A stretch of DNA of 64,000 nucleotides. It comes from Phymatolithon calcareum (Eukaryota > Rhodophyta > Florideophyceae > Hapalidiales). Numbering within the stretch: position 1 is the stretch's first letter; each line of letters opens with the position of its first letter. Shown here in pieces: positions 10,700 to 21,903 of the stretch. The position numbers and the translations under genes are program-made. The notes beneath the pieces were generated by a model. That model had not been told where the DNA came from, did not search any database, and saw nothing but the letters and a program-made list of their open reading frames with translations. The stretch covers positions 2,418,001 through 2,482,000 of the forward strand of contig OZ345359.1 of assembly GCA_977006965.1 (NCBI GenBank), written 5' to 3'.

Positions 10700-13600
10700 G
10701 GTAGGTCTTGCTGACTAGACTTCTACCGGAATCCTGTGCAAGGACTACATGTAAGAACTTATACATAGCATCGGATTAGACCAGAATAATACGGCTACTT
10801 GTTAAATCTTCTACTGAAAAATCTGCTCAATATCAGCCTACGAATCAAAGTGATTGCTGTCTACATTCAGTAGTATCGTCCTTTGTATGTATGTAAACTG
10901 CTTTCTCCCCAATGAGGCTCGAAAGGCAGTGCTTTATTGCCGTCCTTTGAATATGCAATGTGGTTTAGAAGTTTGAATTATTGCGATTAGAACATAGGCG
11001 AGACAATACTCGTGCACGGTTAACTTGCTCCTCAGTAGTGAAGAGAGGACGAACATTTGTCTATGGAGGCTCAGTCGCCGTTGTAGCGCCAGGCTCCAAA
11101 GAACCCGACGCCACATGGGAGAGAAAAGCCCAAGAGAGGAGAGAGACGAAAAGAGCGGGAGAGACAAGACAAAAGAGAAGGAAAGAAAGACAAGCAAACA
11201 AAACCTCCAGACCAGCGGACAAAATAGGCGTCCACCATCGTAGTACTCCATGGCTTTGCGGGAACGCAAGCGGTCGTGAACGTAGAACACGAGCGCAAGG
11301 CTACGCCGAACAGGGCTTCAGAAGCTTGACGAGGTAGATGAGGGTGAATAGAGATAGACGCGACTTGAACCAGGGCGAAGTCGGTAATGCAGGTCACGGA
11401 GGACACTCCACAGCTTTGCGGGAACACAAGCGGTCGCATGGATGAGATACGAGGGCGAGGCTACGCCGAACAGGGCCTCGGAAGCTCGACGTGAGGAGCA
11501 CTTAGGTCCAGATGATAAGCGCAACTTGCAACACAAAACGGGCAAGATTGCCATACGGTAACTCCAGCGATCGTGCGGACGAACACGAGCACGGGCCTTC
11601 GAGGAAACGGAGAAGAATAAGTGTGGAGACTAGTCGAACGGACGTCCACTGCGCCGCTTACGACATGACGAAAGGCAAAAGAGAAAGGAAGGAGAAAACG
11701 ACGCCGTCTTTAGGCGGCGACCATGGCTTGGCCGTCGACCTTCGCACGGACGCACGAAAAAGGGAAAGGGAAACTTGAACGCGGTTGTCGACGCACCGGC
11801 TTGCGCGCCGAAACGGTTGCGTCCAAGAAGGTTGGGAAGAGCTCCGACTCCGCGTGGTCGAAGGGACTGTCAGGCGAACATTGCGCGTGCTTGATCCAAG
11901 CAATCGAGCCGAAATCCAGAACTCCCCCACCTTCCTTTACTCAGAGGAAGGAACTAACTAGCTTATATACTACAACCTACGCAAAAGACAGCGATGCAGC
12001 GCATAGACACACGAGAGACACGTGCAAGTATGGCCCAACAGATCACCTACTACGAGCAGCATGACTATCGAGATCACAGTTGTGCGGCGTACAGTCGCGA
12101 GAGGAAAAAGAGACCGCCTTGGGACAGCGACATAACAGCGGGCGCTACAGCCGTCTATTAAAGACAAGGACTGTCGACTGCCAGGCATGTAGCACCAGTG
12201 TAGCCACGAGCTGACCTATATCACGTTCAAGATGAGTTCCTTTTCGGGTGGACATGAGCTTTGACAAAATAGCGAGGACCTGATTGGTATGCGCTCCGGG
12301 CGCACAGAGAGCGTCTACGCCGATTGGGTAAGGAAGCTTATCTTCACACGCGCAAGGTACCTCATCATGACGTACCGTGGACATATGAATATGTCCCGGG
12401 CTTAACATTCTCAAGATTTGTGGCTGCACCGCCTGACATCCGTACTGCAATTCGAAAGACATGCGACTGGGAAGGTTATTTTTGTTTGATGATCGCAATT
12501 CAAGTTTAGACCGTTCATTGTGTCCATCGTGTTCTCATCCCATTATTCATTTCCCGCATATTTTCATCAAGAAAAGCTCCCGTAACAACAGAGGAAACGC
12601 ACCACAACGGTGACGGGTATCCCTCTGATTTGATCTCTTTGCTCAGTTTTTAAGTCAATAGATATCATTTACTCCCACGCTTCCTGTAAAATTATCGCCC
12701 GGCTTTCCTTCACGACAAGAGGATCTCGAGGAAAGCGGAACGATTGCCTTCCAGCACCCAATCATGGACATGTAGATCGCCGACATCCAGACTAGATCAA
12801 GATTGGACTGCAAAGGCGAGACGATACGGGCCATCATCAGTAGCGAAACGGATAGATTCAACCCCGTGCAATGGGCATCTATGGACGCGCACGCTCAGGT
12901 TTTGATCGGGGGCTCAATACCCTCACGCCGACTGTCGCACAACAACGTGGAACTTCCCGTTCTCAGGAGCACACGAAACTCACCACCCGCTTGGTTTCCC
13001 ACGCCTTCATCTAGCTGCTGTCGCCATAAATAGTTACCGCTGACATTCTATGAATCCTACTAGTTAGCTATGAAAGAAAGAAAGGTTGATTTTTGTTTAA
13101 AAGTTACAAACGCATCTGCTGACACTTGGGACAACTTTCCTAGTGCCAAGAGGTTTTGGCTGGATTCTGTCGAAAGAAGAGTTTCTTTCTTTATTGGTGT
13201 AACACGATTCAGTGGGGTACAAAACCCACCTCTGGTCTCCTTCGAGACCTCGAGGGGGAATATTACTCCCCTGTCCTGTGGCATGCGGTGATTTCAGGTT
13301 GTGAGCAGTCCTTACTTGTCCACAGCTTGAACTAGTTAGCTATGAGTACAAGGCCGAGCACAATAGGCCCCAGTCCACCCACTTGTCTTGTCTGATACGT
13401 GTAGGTTGTGCCTAATACGCTCGGCTAAGTACTCGTAGCTAGTTATTAGGGTTAGTAAACGAGTCTACATTTCTCTTTTCGTTCTTTATTGCGGAAAGAT
13501 TGCTCGCACGGAAGGTGAGCGCCTAAGCTGTTCTGCAACAGTTTTTCATTTTTCAGAAATTTGAGTATGGCTAGGGGTCTCTCACTGCATAGACCTTCTA

Positions 13601-14150
13601 TGGTTGCAGTGCCATTTCTACCCATAAACTTACTTCAGGAGACGGAACGTGCACTACAACGTAAAAGCAGGTTCTCAACAGTTCTTTGCAACTAGAAATA
13701 CAGGAAATTTGTTTGCCTGAAGTTCTCTGATATCGTCCGATCGTGCCGGCGTTTCCTGCAGCACGCAAGCCCGTAGAATTTGCAAGCGCGATTCGGAACT
13801 GGCACAACAAGCTACCGAAGGGCTTGATGTGCTGATAAAATTTGGTGCGCGATTAGTCCTCTTGTAGTTCTGGCGCTAGAAAGGGCTCTTTAGTGACCGC
13901 CTTGAAAAGTTAAGAAAACAAATCTTCAAAAGAAAATAACAGGGTGCAGTTCTGTTAAGTTTGTCTCGTATATCCTTTATATAGTGAAGATCTCATGTAA
14001 TGACCATTCTCAATATGGGTAATCCTACTTTTAATTCTTCCACTGTGTTCATCATGGGAATAGGGCTTTCACTAAAAATGACGAAATTTACTCAATTCAC
14101 ACTTTGCATCCGGTCTAAGACGTACGGTCATGCGGGGAGTACGAAGCTCT
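10700..14150. repeat. Amylase 5' flank made of dispersed repeats (unit 2)
   Basis: This is a near-identical copy of 5425-8875, carrying the same purine-rich tract, paired ~95-bp repeats and the dispersed block at 13072-13335. It contains no gene. It separates amylase copies 2 and 3 and includes the probable promoter of copy 2. Confidence 0.8.
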
Positions 14151-15974
14151 TCATAGTTCGTCCAAAATCAACCTGCTCGCTCTCCATTCATCCGATATAA
14201 CCACTTCCGCCTCTACACCCGCAGGGGCACTCGATTGTATGGAATACCGGAGAGTGTTGTCGTTAAAGGTGATTTTGAAATGGTCTCCTTGCGCATGGAT
14301 GCGGATATCATTTCCGCCCTGGTCTGCAATTTGGTCACCGTTATTGTCGCCGAAATTAGTTCTCCAATCTCCGTACACATCAAACTTAAACCGCCGATTC
14401 GCATCTCCGGCGACCGAGACAGACTGTGCCTCCCACGTGTAGTCACCCACGAGCTTCATGGGAATGTTAGACGCCCAACCATTGAATGTACCTCGCACAT
14501 ACATACTATTGAAATTCGATTTGAAACCCGTTGGAGGACCATCAGTGGCACCCGCTCTCGCGCCGACATGGAAAGCAGCAGCTGTTAGAGCACCTACAGA
14601 TACGCTTACCCTTCCATCGTTTCCAATACGCACGAGCGGTCCAGAGCATTGTCCATTGTTCCATGAGTCTGCCAACACGTTGCAATATTCCCCTGGTGGA
14701 AGATTTGTGGGGAAGGTTTCTGAAATTGGGAAGTCCTCCCTGTTGATGACCACGAAGGCCCTGTCGCCACGACCAAACGCGATCAAATCTCCCCGACTCC
14801 ACCACTTTGTGACTGGCGCATCACCTGCAACTTGTCGAAACTTCACCATACCCGCAATAGGTGTCCACCTGTGTTGACACTTCCACGCTTCGTTGAAACC
14901 ACAGCGAATCCTGCCATTGCTGAACGGGGACGACCCGGGAGGACCGCGATTCCCATCGCCGCCAAACTCGTAGCTCGACATTACTTTCGGATATCCATAC
15001 GGCCACGCAAGCATGAACACAGTTCCCAGCTCGAACACTTGACCATCAAGAAAAGTCAGAACGTTACCGCCGCCTCCATGTCCGGGTCTCTCGTTGTCGT
15101 GGTTTGAAAGGAACACGACAGCCTTATTGGAAGGCATGATACCCCAGCTCTCTCCAAAGGTCTGGAGATATTTCATCTTGCCCTTGAACTTGACGTTCTC
15201 ACCGACTCTCAGTCCGTACTTGAATTCGGTCACATCGCCACTTCCGAAGTATTCGCTTGCACGAATAGGTTCCGAATCGCTCTGATCGATGACTTCTTGA
15301 AAAATGTACGGATTCCCATTAAGCCTACTCCGAACGGCATCAAGATCACGTGGCTCCATGTGCTTCGCGGCGTCATATCGAAATCCGGCAACTCCAATAC
15401 CAATCAAATCGTTCAAATAGTCAGCGACTTTTCCACGAACATAATCCTTTTCCAGCGCGAGATCGGCAAGCCCGACGAGCTCACAGTTGCGAACCTCATA
15501 CGGATCGTTGTAGTTCTCGATATCGTTGCTGGGACGGCGACCACAGTAGTGGAAGTCGAATGAGGAGTACGGTACTCCCGGATAGTTGTATTCAGAGTAT
15601 GAACTGCCCGCAACACCAACGCCACTTCCGACACCAGTCATGTGATTGATGATGGCATCAACGTAAATGTCGACACCAACGGCCTTGCAGCGACGCACCA
15701 TGTCAATGAACTCCGCTCTGGTACCACCACGGGATTCAAGCCTGTAGCTCACGGGCTGATAGCGTGTCCACCAAGTAGGCCCTTGGATGTGTTCTTGCGG
15801 AGGGGAGACCTGGACCGCGGCATAGCCTGCAGGACCCAAGAATCTCTCACACTCGAGAGCGATGTCGGGCCAGCGCCATTCGAAAAGATGTACCATTGTG
15901 CCATGGCTAGGCTTGTCGGCTTGTGCCGTGGCCAAAACGACGAGGAGAAAGACGAAAAAGTGGCGAAACACCAT
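14151..15974 (-). CDS. Secreted alpha-amylase (GH13), copy 3, with a different N-terminal 80 residues
   Basis: Also 607 codons from an ATG, with signal peptide, complete GH13 catalytic set and the same CBM-like C-terminus. From about residue 83 to the end it is essentially identical to copy 2. Residues 1-~80 differ at roughly a third of positions: it starts MVFRHFFVFLL rather than MDSRCLFTFLL, and has FLGPAGYAAV in place of FLGKTGYAAV. The residues typical of the fold are kept in both, so both N-termini look functional. Divergence starts abruptly at about 15,735 and continues into a unique 5' flank, so copy 3 has its own promoter. Together with copy 2 this gives two potentially active enzymes that differ in promoter and signal peptide but share one catalytic body. 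Confidence 0.93.
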   Translation of the reverse strand: MVFRHFFVFLLVVLATAQADKPSHGTMVHLFEWRWPDIALECERFLGPAGYAAVQVSPPQEHIQGPTWWTRYQPVSYRLESRGGTRAEFIDMVRRCKAVGVDIYVDAIINHMTGVGSGVGVAGSSYSEYNYPGVPYSSFDFHYCGRRPSNDIENYNDPYEVRNCELVGLADLALEKDYVRGKVADYLNDLIGIGVAGFRYDAAKHMEPRDLDAVRSRLNGNPYIFQEVIDQSDSEPIRASEYFGSGDVTEFKYGLRVGENVKFKGKMKYLQTFGESWGIMPSNKAVVFLSNHDNERPGHGGGGNVLTFLDGQVFELGTVFMLAWPYGYPKVMSSYEFGGDGNRGPPGSSPFSNGRIRCGFNEAWKCQHRWTPIAGMVKFRQVAGDAPVTKWWSRGDLIAFGRGDRAFVVINREDFPISETFPTNLPPGEYCNVLADSWNNGQCSGPLVRIGNDGRVSVSVGALTAAAFHVGARAGATDGPPTGFKSNFNSMYVRGTFNGWASNIPMKLVGDYTWEAQSVSVAGDANRRFKFDVYGDWRTNFGDNNGDQIADQGGNDIRIHAQGDHFKITFNDNTLRYSIQSSAPAGVEAEVVISDEWRASRLILDEL

Positions 15975-16039
15975 GGTGCGGACTTGCTCAAGAGACTGAC
16001 GCTGGTCAGCAGTACGGGAAAGGGATACAGTATCTGCGA

Positions 16040-16054
16040 GAATTTATATAGCAC
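16040..16054 (-). promoter_or_regulatory. Possible TATA box of amylase copy 3
   Basis: On the minus strand GCTATATAAATTC lies about 70-80 bases upstream of the copy 3 ATG (15972-15974). It is a better TATA match than the element in front of copies 1 and 2, and it is unique in sequence. Confidence 0.45.
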
Positions 16055-16471
16055 ATCTGCAAATGTACCAAGTGCACGAGAAAGAAGATCGTGAAAGTGA
16101 GATAATGGTGGTACTTTTAGATTCTGCTCAAAAGGTCCTCAAAGTCTAGGTACAAGCGAATCACTGTTCGTGTGAAGTCCTTCCTGAGGGATACAGTGCC
16201 GTTTGGACCTTAGAATTGATGCTATTAGAACATCGGGGAAACGTGACTCTTTGAGGACAAGCAATGATAGCCGTAGAGAGGCGATATTCCCACCCATTCG
16301 TGTACGCCACGAGTTGGGTCCGCGTTCCTTCTCGCTGAATATAAACAGCCAGTCACTAACAAAGCTACAGGGGGGGAAATTGTAAGTTTTTATTTTAGAA
16401 GCCCTCAACGCCAGCGTCGCCGACACCAGAGCAGCTTCCATGTGCTACTTTCGCATTGTCTAAAAATATCG

Positions 16472-16640
16472 CATCACACTATCATTTCTTCCGTCATTAT
16501 TTTCTCTAATTCTAATAGTCTGTCCATCGCCTGCATTGTCTCGCCCTCAGTCTCTCCGTTGAGTTGCAGTCGTGTGAGATTGCGCTGCAGGGTCTCAAGG
16601 CTCTTCTCAGCAGCCTCGCCGAATTGACTAACAAAGCTAC
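16472..16640 (-). pseudogene. Relic of unrecognised repeat protein family, C-terminal part
   Basis: The minus strand is open through FGEAAEKSLETLQRNLT and an acidic, heptad-like helix to a TGA at 16472-16474. The pattern Phe-Gly-x-Ala-Ala-Glu, Glu-Thr, Asn-Leu-Thr, Gly-Glu, Ala-Met-Asp recurs in the relic at 17.4 kb and, more weakly, at 29.45 kb. There is no start codon in a coding context. Function unknown; a short coiled-coil segment of a mobile-element protein is one possibility. Confidence 0.45.
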
Positions 16641-17395
16641 ATGGCAGCCACTGTCAATTGGCGTAAGAAGAGGTCAAAAGATCTTTCCATGTGTACGTTT
16701 ATTTTTAAATTTTTGATACTCCGGTACCAGTGGTACTGTTACGACTCTGTAACAGAGTGGAAACCCTAACTCGTGGAGGTTGGGGAGCGAGCGCAACTGG
16801 CAGATCATGTGCAAGTTGCATGATGATAAAGTAAAAGGAAGTGTTGATCAAAGAAGTGGAATTTTGCATTGTTGCAGTATATTTTTGCGGATCAATCTCC
16901 GCGATGTGTACAGGTTTCCGTTTTGAAAAAATCCGGTGAGAGTATCTCATTCTACTTTTAAAACAACCGCATTTCACGTGCTGAGAAAGGTCGCGGTCAT
17001 GTTTTTATCTTGTCATGTGTATCAGTTGAAATACAACTACTATAGCAGAGTAGAAAGCATGCTGTTATTTCTATGTGTGTCTTCGGTTCACTGGCGCACT
17101 GTTACAGTATATGTCAAAGCTCTTAGTATCAAAACCCTTCAATGCTCTCCCAGAACGTGTTTTCATATTCAAATTGTGACAGAAGTCCAAGTGCGGCGCG
17201 TCCCTTGGGCTGCCTTCCCGCTTCTATCGGCTGTGCCAAAATCCGTTGCTGGAAGTAGAAAGTACTGTACACCATTCAATCGCTGAGTTGCTTGTACGTC
17301 TACAAGTTGTTTATTTGAAAGCCCTCATTAACACTCCTAAGACTGTGCGGGAGCAGCTTTTCGTAACTTGTTCATTCTAGTATATCGCCTGGTCC

Positions 17396-17700
17396 CTAAT
17401 ACAGGGACTCGTCGTTTTCCATATTGTCAATTATGGTGACGCTGTAGAGTAGTATGGAGTCTAATGCCTTTTCCGTTCTTAACATTTCTCCGGAGTCCAG
17501 TTCATACTTTGTTAGATTCATACGTCTGGTCTCCATGTGGCGCTCTGCTGCCGTTCCGAATGTATTCGATATTAGCGTCGTGCTCACCTGAGGGAACCTT
17601 CCGCTTGCGTATTTTATGGTCAGCTGTCAATGTCTCACCTTGGTAAACCTCAGGATGGCTGGGATCTCATCCGGTTTGTCGTACGGTATTAAGTTGTGCT
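17396..17700 (-). pseudogene. Relic of unrecognised repeat protein family, longer copy
   Basis: Reading the minus strand from 17700, one frame gives IPYDKPDEIPAILRFTKV, then an in-frame TGA (17625-17627 region), then GRFPQVSTTLISNTFGTAAE and a charged helix to a TAG at 17396-17398. The same succession (IPYDK, IPAIL, Phe-x-Lys-Val, QLT, QVSTT, FG) is present at 29.70-29.86 kb on the plus strand. Conserved amino-acid order across diverged DNA suggests a former protein-coding repeat. I do not recognise the family. Confidence 0.5.
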
Positions 17701-18084
17701 TTCTGAGTTTCTCATCTCAGACATGGTCCCTATCTCTCACAGCGTTCTTTCGACATAGAGAGAGCAGAGAAACTTTGAAATGGAAGCACTTCCCTTAAGC
17801 TTGAGCTTGCGCCGTTTACTAAAGTCAGGTGATATCTGCAAACTATCATACATCTGAATTTAGCTAATAATCGAAAAAATATCTAAGGTTTCTTGGACAT
17901 CCTCGGCATATTCGTCAAATCTCCCGTGTTCCACTAGCCAACGAATTTTATCGGGAGTGCAAGTATAAACAGTCTGAAATGCGAGAGAGATTAGTACGTG
18001 TCACCTTTTCTAGAGCCACAGATGGCTCTGTGTAGTTGGAAAGGATGAGGTTGTTGGTGGTAGTTCACGAGGACTCGCGAGACG

Positions 18085-18240
18085 TGGAACCACCGCAGTT
18101 GCTTCGAGTGGAATCGTCTAACGATGAGCAACAGGCAGAGAACAAGTGTTCTTACAATTAGCTAGCAGGATTAACGCCCTGCCGTAGAAGCACTGCTTGC
18201 TAGTCACATAGGGGAATAAGAATTCATTATTTTATTTTCG
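18085..18240. repeat. Dispersed repeat, copy 1
   Basis: Matches 44,785-44,940 with interruptions. Shared phrases are GTGGAATCGTCTAA, CAGGCAGAGAA, CAGGATTAACG, GAAGCACTGCTTGCTAGT and GGGAATAA. Both copies lie in the plus direction. The final AATAA and following AT-rich tail suggest the 3' end of a transcribed repeat. The family is not identified. Confidence 0.6.
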
Positions 18241-18290
18241 GTGGTAAAACTGTGTCGTGATAAAGTTGCGTATTGGCCAAGAGTACTACT

Positions 18291-18335
18291 CTCGCTCCGA
18301 TTCTCTATTGTAGTACAGTAGAGAATCGGAGTGAG
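18291..18335. repeat. 17-bp-stem hairpin
   Basis: CTCGCTCCGATTCTCTA at 18291-18307 pairs with TAGAGAATCGGAGTGAG at 18319-18335 with one G-T wobble, around an 11-base loop. It may be a fold-back element or a small RNA precursor; the sequence alone does not say which. Confidence 0.6.
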
Positions 18336-18899
18336 ATTGTGACGTTTGTACAGTACCCGAAATGCATGACATCAATATTCGAATTTTGGGCACAACGGCA
18401 ATTTAGAGGAAAAATTATGAGCAAAAATACACATCACACGACGTTGACAGCAGCGCCTCGTGCAAAGTCGACGCTTGGACAGGTTCTTTCTTTCTAACTA
18501 GAGGCGATCATAGTGCGCGTATCAGGGTCATGAACGACTATTGAACGCGAGCAAATCAACATCTCCTTTTGCGCAAACGTAAGATGATGCGACATGTGAG
18601 AAGTATCCCATGGGCGAGTGCAACCAAGGCCACGAAAGCGCACTTTCTATCTTTTAAACAAGGGCAATCTTAAGCAGTTTTTGCTTGCAATTCATGCTAA
18701 GTGCGACATTTTAAACAAACAGCATTCACCCCATGCGCACTTCTACAATACTTTTTGTACACCATTACATGAAGAGTACCTTGAGATGCTGTCTGGCCCT
18801 TCTGATGACTGTCGAGAACACAAAAGCCTCTCCCCCTGTCCCAATGGGCATTACTACATTACATAGCTTTTGACAGAATGGTTCAAAGCAGGGTTTACA

Positions 18900-19370
18900 C
18901 TGAGCGGATTGCGAGTGAAAATATTTCGGAAACCTATGCTAATCTATAGTTCAGTATCAGCCTGATTCCGCAGTGTGCATGATAGTTTCGCTCGCATCAC
19001 TCAAATACACAAATTCTAAGAACGAAATCCGTTCCGTTCGGCACTGTTTATGAAAATTTCGATCGGTTTCGGTCGAAATTTTCATAAACCTGTGTGGGAA
19101 CTCACTCACAATCCGAATTCACAAAACATTTCGAATTCCGATCACTCAAAAATAATTTTTTTTCAAATTCCGTTCACTCGCAATCCGAAGATACATGTAT
19201 TTTGTAAAATTTTCCCATTTCCGTTTCATTCGCTATCCGAAATAATACAATTTCATCGAAACGGATTCGAATGCAACCATAAAAGTATTTCTAAATCTAA
19301 ATTTCGGATTCGTTCGAAGTTCCAAAAACAAGTTCGGATTCGCCTGTCCATCAAAAGAATTTCAGACTCT
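18900..19370. repeat. Left subterminal repeats of the hAT element
   Basis: At least five degenerate repeats of the form (T)TCACTC-(A/G)CAATCCGAA occur here, for example at about 19,100, 19,165 and 19,222. Mirrored relatives (ATCCGCT, TTCCGCTCAC) fill 24,230-24,570. Arrays like this are typical binding sites for hAT transposases. Confidence 0.65.
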
Positions 19371-19559
19371 ACTCGTGGTGGCGGTTTAGTGATACTGTAT
19401 ACGTCAAAGTCAAACAGTAGACGTCGCCGCGCCGTGGTAGGGCGCCGGGCACGTGTTTCAATTTGTCCGTTTGAAGAATCATATATTTTTGCAATTTCTG
19501 CGTATGTTACGTATGTTAACTTTATTATAATTATCGCCGGCAGTCTTGCGGATTGACAT

Positions 19560-21400
19560 CTATAACTGGAATACGCCCCGCAACCTTTGTAAACCATGGA
19601 ACCGCACATATCGGGAATTCCTGTTTTCTTTTCGATGCCAAAACCGCCGGCAAGCGAGAAGCGGCCTTAGACGATCAATGTGCATGCCAAGGATGTTTTG
19701 TACATGCGCGCAATGCAATACTCGCGCCAAGCGACGCTAACCCCTGCAGCTTCGACACACTGCAGGCCGAGATCTCTGCAAAAATCTCGGTGTTGAAGAA
19801 ACCTCGATCTCAAGCACGCGTTTTGCAAGCTTGCAGACGGGTTCACAATGAGGCGCGCGTTTTCTAACGTCTCTCAACGGAGAACGCATCGCGTGTGGCA
19901 TAGGAAACTGTGGAAGGTAGCTTCTTCCTATCCCGGATTTTCGGTTTCTCAGTGCAGCGCGACGTGCAAGATAACGCAGTGCACTGCGGGAGGTTTATTA
20001 GCGATCTTATTTTCTGTCCACACATCCTACGTTTTGTAGCAGCAGTCAAGTATCCCAAATCTTCGACTACGTCAATCCGGCGGCTCCGGCAAGCGGTACT
20101 TGTACTCACACGGGACTACCGAAGGTAGACTTCGGCATCCTACAATTTTGCGAGCGCCATGCCCACATCCTGGTTCAGTGCAGCACCACCCGCGCCGCAG
20201 CGCGCGGAAAACGAGCACCGGCGCCCGCGCAAGAAAGGAGGAGCGCCAGTGGCTCTGGTGCGTGGGCTGAAGGCGCGGCGGCGCCGGCGGCACGTACTTT
20301 ATCATCCGCGCCACCACCACCGAGAGGCAAAGAAGAAGCCCCGGTTGCGCCGCCGCGCTGGCGGAAGGTACAGCGACGCCGATGGCGCGAACTTTTCATT
20401 TGCGCCGCCACTACTGAACTGCAGAAAGGTGCCAGAGGCGCCGGCGGCGCCGGCGGTGTGTACCTTTTCAATAACACCGCCACCTCCGCCCGGCATAAAA
20501 GATGTGCCGGCAGTGCCGGCGCGCGTCCAGATGTCGCGGCAAACCCGGCGTCGCTTTCGTTTTTAATGACGGCGCCGCCGTCGGCGGCGCCTAAAATTTC
20601 ATGCCCGGCGGCGCCGCGCCGCAAAGAAGCCGAGCCGGCCGTGGTGTCGTCGGTGACGTGGGCGTGCCTGCGCTGGTGCACCGCTCGGACGCAGGCGAAT
20701 TTCGTCGATGTCCGCGCTGCTGTGTTTGTGCTAAAGTGCGGGCGCCGGCGCACGGAGCAGCGCCGGACGAGCAATCGTTGGACAACTTCTGCGCCCGCTC
20801 CTCGCGGCTGCCTGTGCCGCGCCAGTCCTCTTTTCGCCGGTCCGGGCCGCGCGGATCCAGAATGCTCGACTTCAAGCTGCAGCCGCAAGCACAAGCGGCG
20901 CCCTCGAGCCTCTGCTCCCGCCCAAGCACTGTCCGAGTCCGCAGGTGCGCGTCGTCGACATCTACCGCGGTGACAGTTCGTTACCGCCCATTCGATCCCT
21001 GGGCGCGGAGTGTAATGAGTACTAAAGTTGCAGAACCAGCATACGCAATGTAAAAATTCTTTAACTTGTACCTTAGAAATTGAAAACAAGCGACGTCCTG
21101 TGGCGGTCTCTGCTACCGGCCGGGACGGCATGCCGCACCTAGGGGTCCAGTATTACGAAATCTCTACTAGTAGGAATAGGAAGGGGTTCAATACAATAAA
21201 GCTGGAGTGGCTTTTCAGGAGTCTCTTCCATGATCACAATCACAGAGCCGAAAATCGAGTACGAATCGAAATGGGCGCTGACGCGTGGTGCTCGTCCTTG
21301 TCGCACAAAATGTAGCTGGAGTCCGTGGGAATAATTCCTTGTTCCCGCTAGTAGTCGAACTCCTTCAGAGTGTCCTGAAAGTTTGCCTTGTCGCACTCTT
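19560..21400. other. GC-rich passenger or nested segment inside the hAT element
   Basis: The block at 20,160-20,970 is strongly GC-rich, with many GGCGCCGGCGG-type runs. It is open in several frames on both strands, which reflects composition and not coding. The stretch 19,770-20,110 is related to 25,325-25,690 outside the transposon, sharing GCAAGCTTGCAGACG and TCCGGCAAGCGGT. I infer a nested repeat. I see no gene. Confidence 0.5.
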
Positions 21401-21617
21401 CCATAGTCTTGAGCAGTTCTTGTGCCGCACGGTTAACTACTGCTAGAATAATATCCTCACTGGTATTCTTCAAGTCCCAAACAACACTGTTAGAGTCATC
21501 GTCCTGCGGCAAATAGTCACGAACCGACCTTTTTGTGCTCCTATCTCGCTCTATTGATCTCGAAAATCATCGCAAGGAACAGGACTGGTCAGCATTGCAG
21601 AAATTTTTCCTTCCTTT

Positions 21618-21750
21618 CGATCCTCACTAAAGATGAGGATCGTTTTCACTACAGTTTGGTAGGAAAAATTACGAATTGCCCATTTCAAGTTCTGGAGCTA
21701 CAGATGACTTGAAGATGATCCCAGCTTTGATCCTCACAGAAGTGGGGATC
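21618..21750. repeat. Two related small hairpins downstream of the transposase
   Basis: CGATCCTCA...TGAGGATCG (21618-21642) and GATCCTCAC...GTGGGGATC (21729-21750) are hairpins with 4-7-base loops, sharing stem sequence and about 110 bp apart. They lie just 3' of the transposase stop on its coding strand, so they could be part of its 3' UTR. Confidence 0.5.
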
Positions 21751-21903
21751 GTTTCAGAAATACAGAATGCAGTTCTATAGTCAGGAATGTATTTTATTTT
21801 ATAGGAAAATGCCGCGTATTGCATTGACTAATGTGGTTTAATCACTCTTGTAGACGATTTGAAGAACAAAACTTTCCAGAAATGTTACTGAAACTTGAAC
21901 ACA

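Larger units (their letters stand above)
3601..15740. repeat. 5,275-bp direct tandem repeat, two full units plus a partial third
   Basis: The amylase stop codons lie at 3601, 8876 and 14151, exactly 5,275 bp apart. Units 3601-8875 and 8876-14150 each hold one amylase gene plus ~3.45 kb of its 5' flank and are nearly identical base for base. The third unit, from 14151, matches until about 15,735 inside the amylase coding region, then diverges. The left boundary coincides with the amylase stop codon: upstream of 3601 the sequence is unrelated to that before 8876 and 14151. Such high identity indicates recent duplication or continuing homogenisation. An assembly artefact is unlikely, because the copies differ at scattered bases and at both outer edges. 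Confidence 0.95.
16075..18880. other. Mostly non-coding, with relics of an unrecognised repeat protein
   Basis: The stretch holds two minus-strand relics of one protein family (16472-16640 and 17396-17700, listed separately), a dispersed repeat (18085-18240) and a hairpin at 18291-18335. A short phrase, CTAACAAAGCTACA, occurs twice (near 16355 and 16629), another sign of duplicated debris. I see no intact gene. Confidence 0.5.

Noticed and set aside
20175-21131. 318-codon open frame on the minus strand
   Set aside because: Low-complexity Ala/Arg/Pro translation of a GC-rich block that is open on both strands; composition effect.
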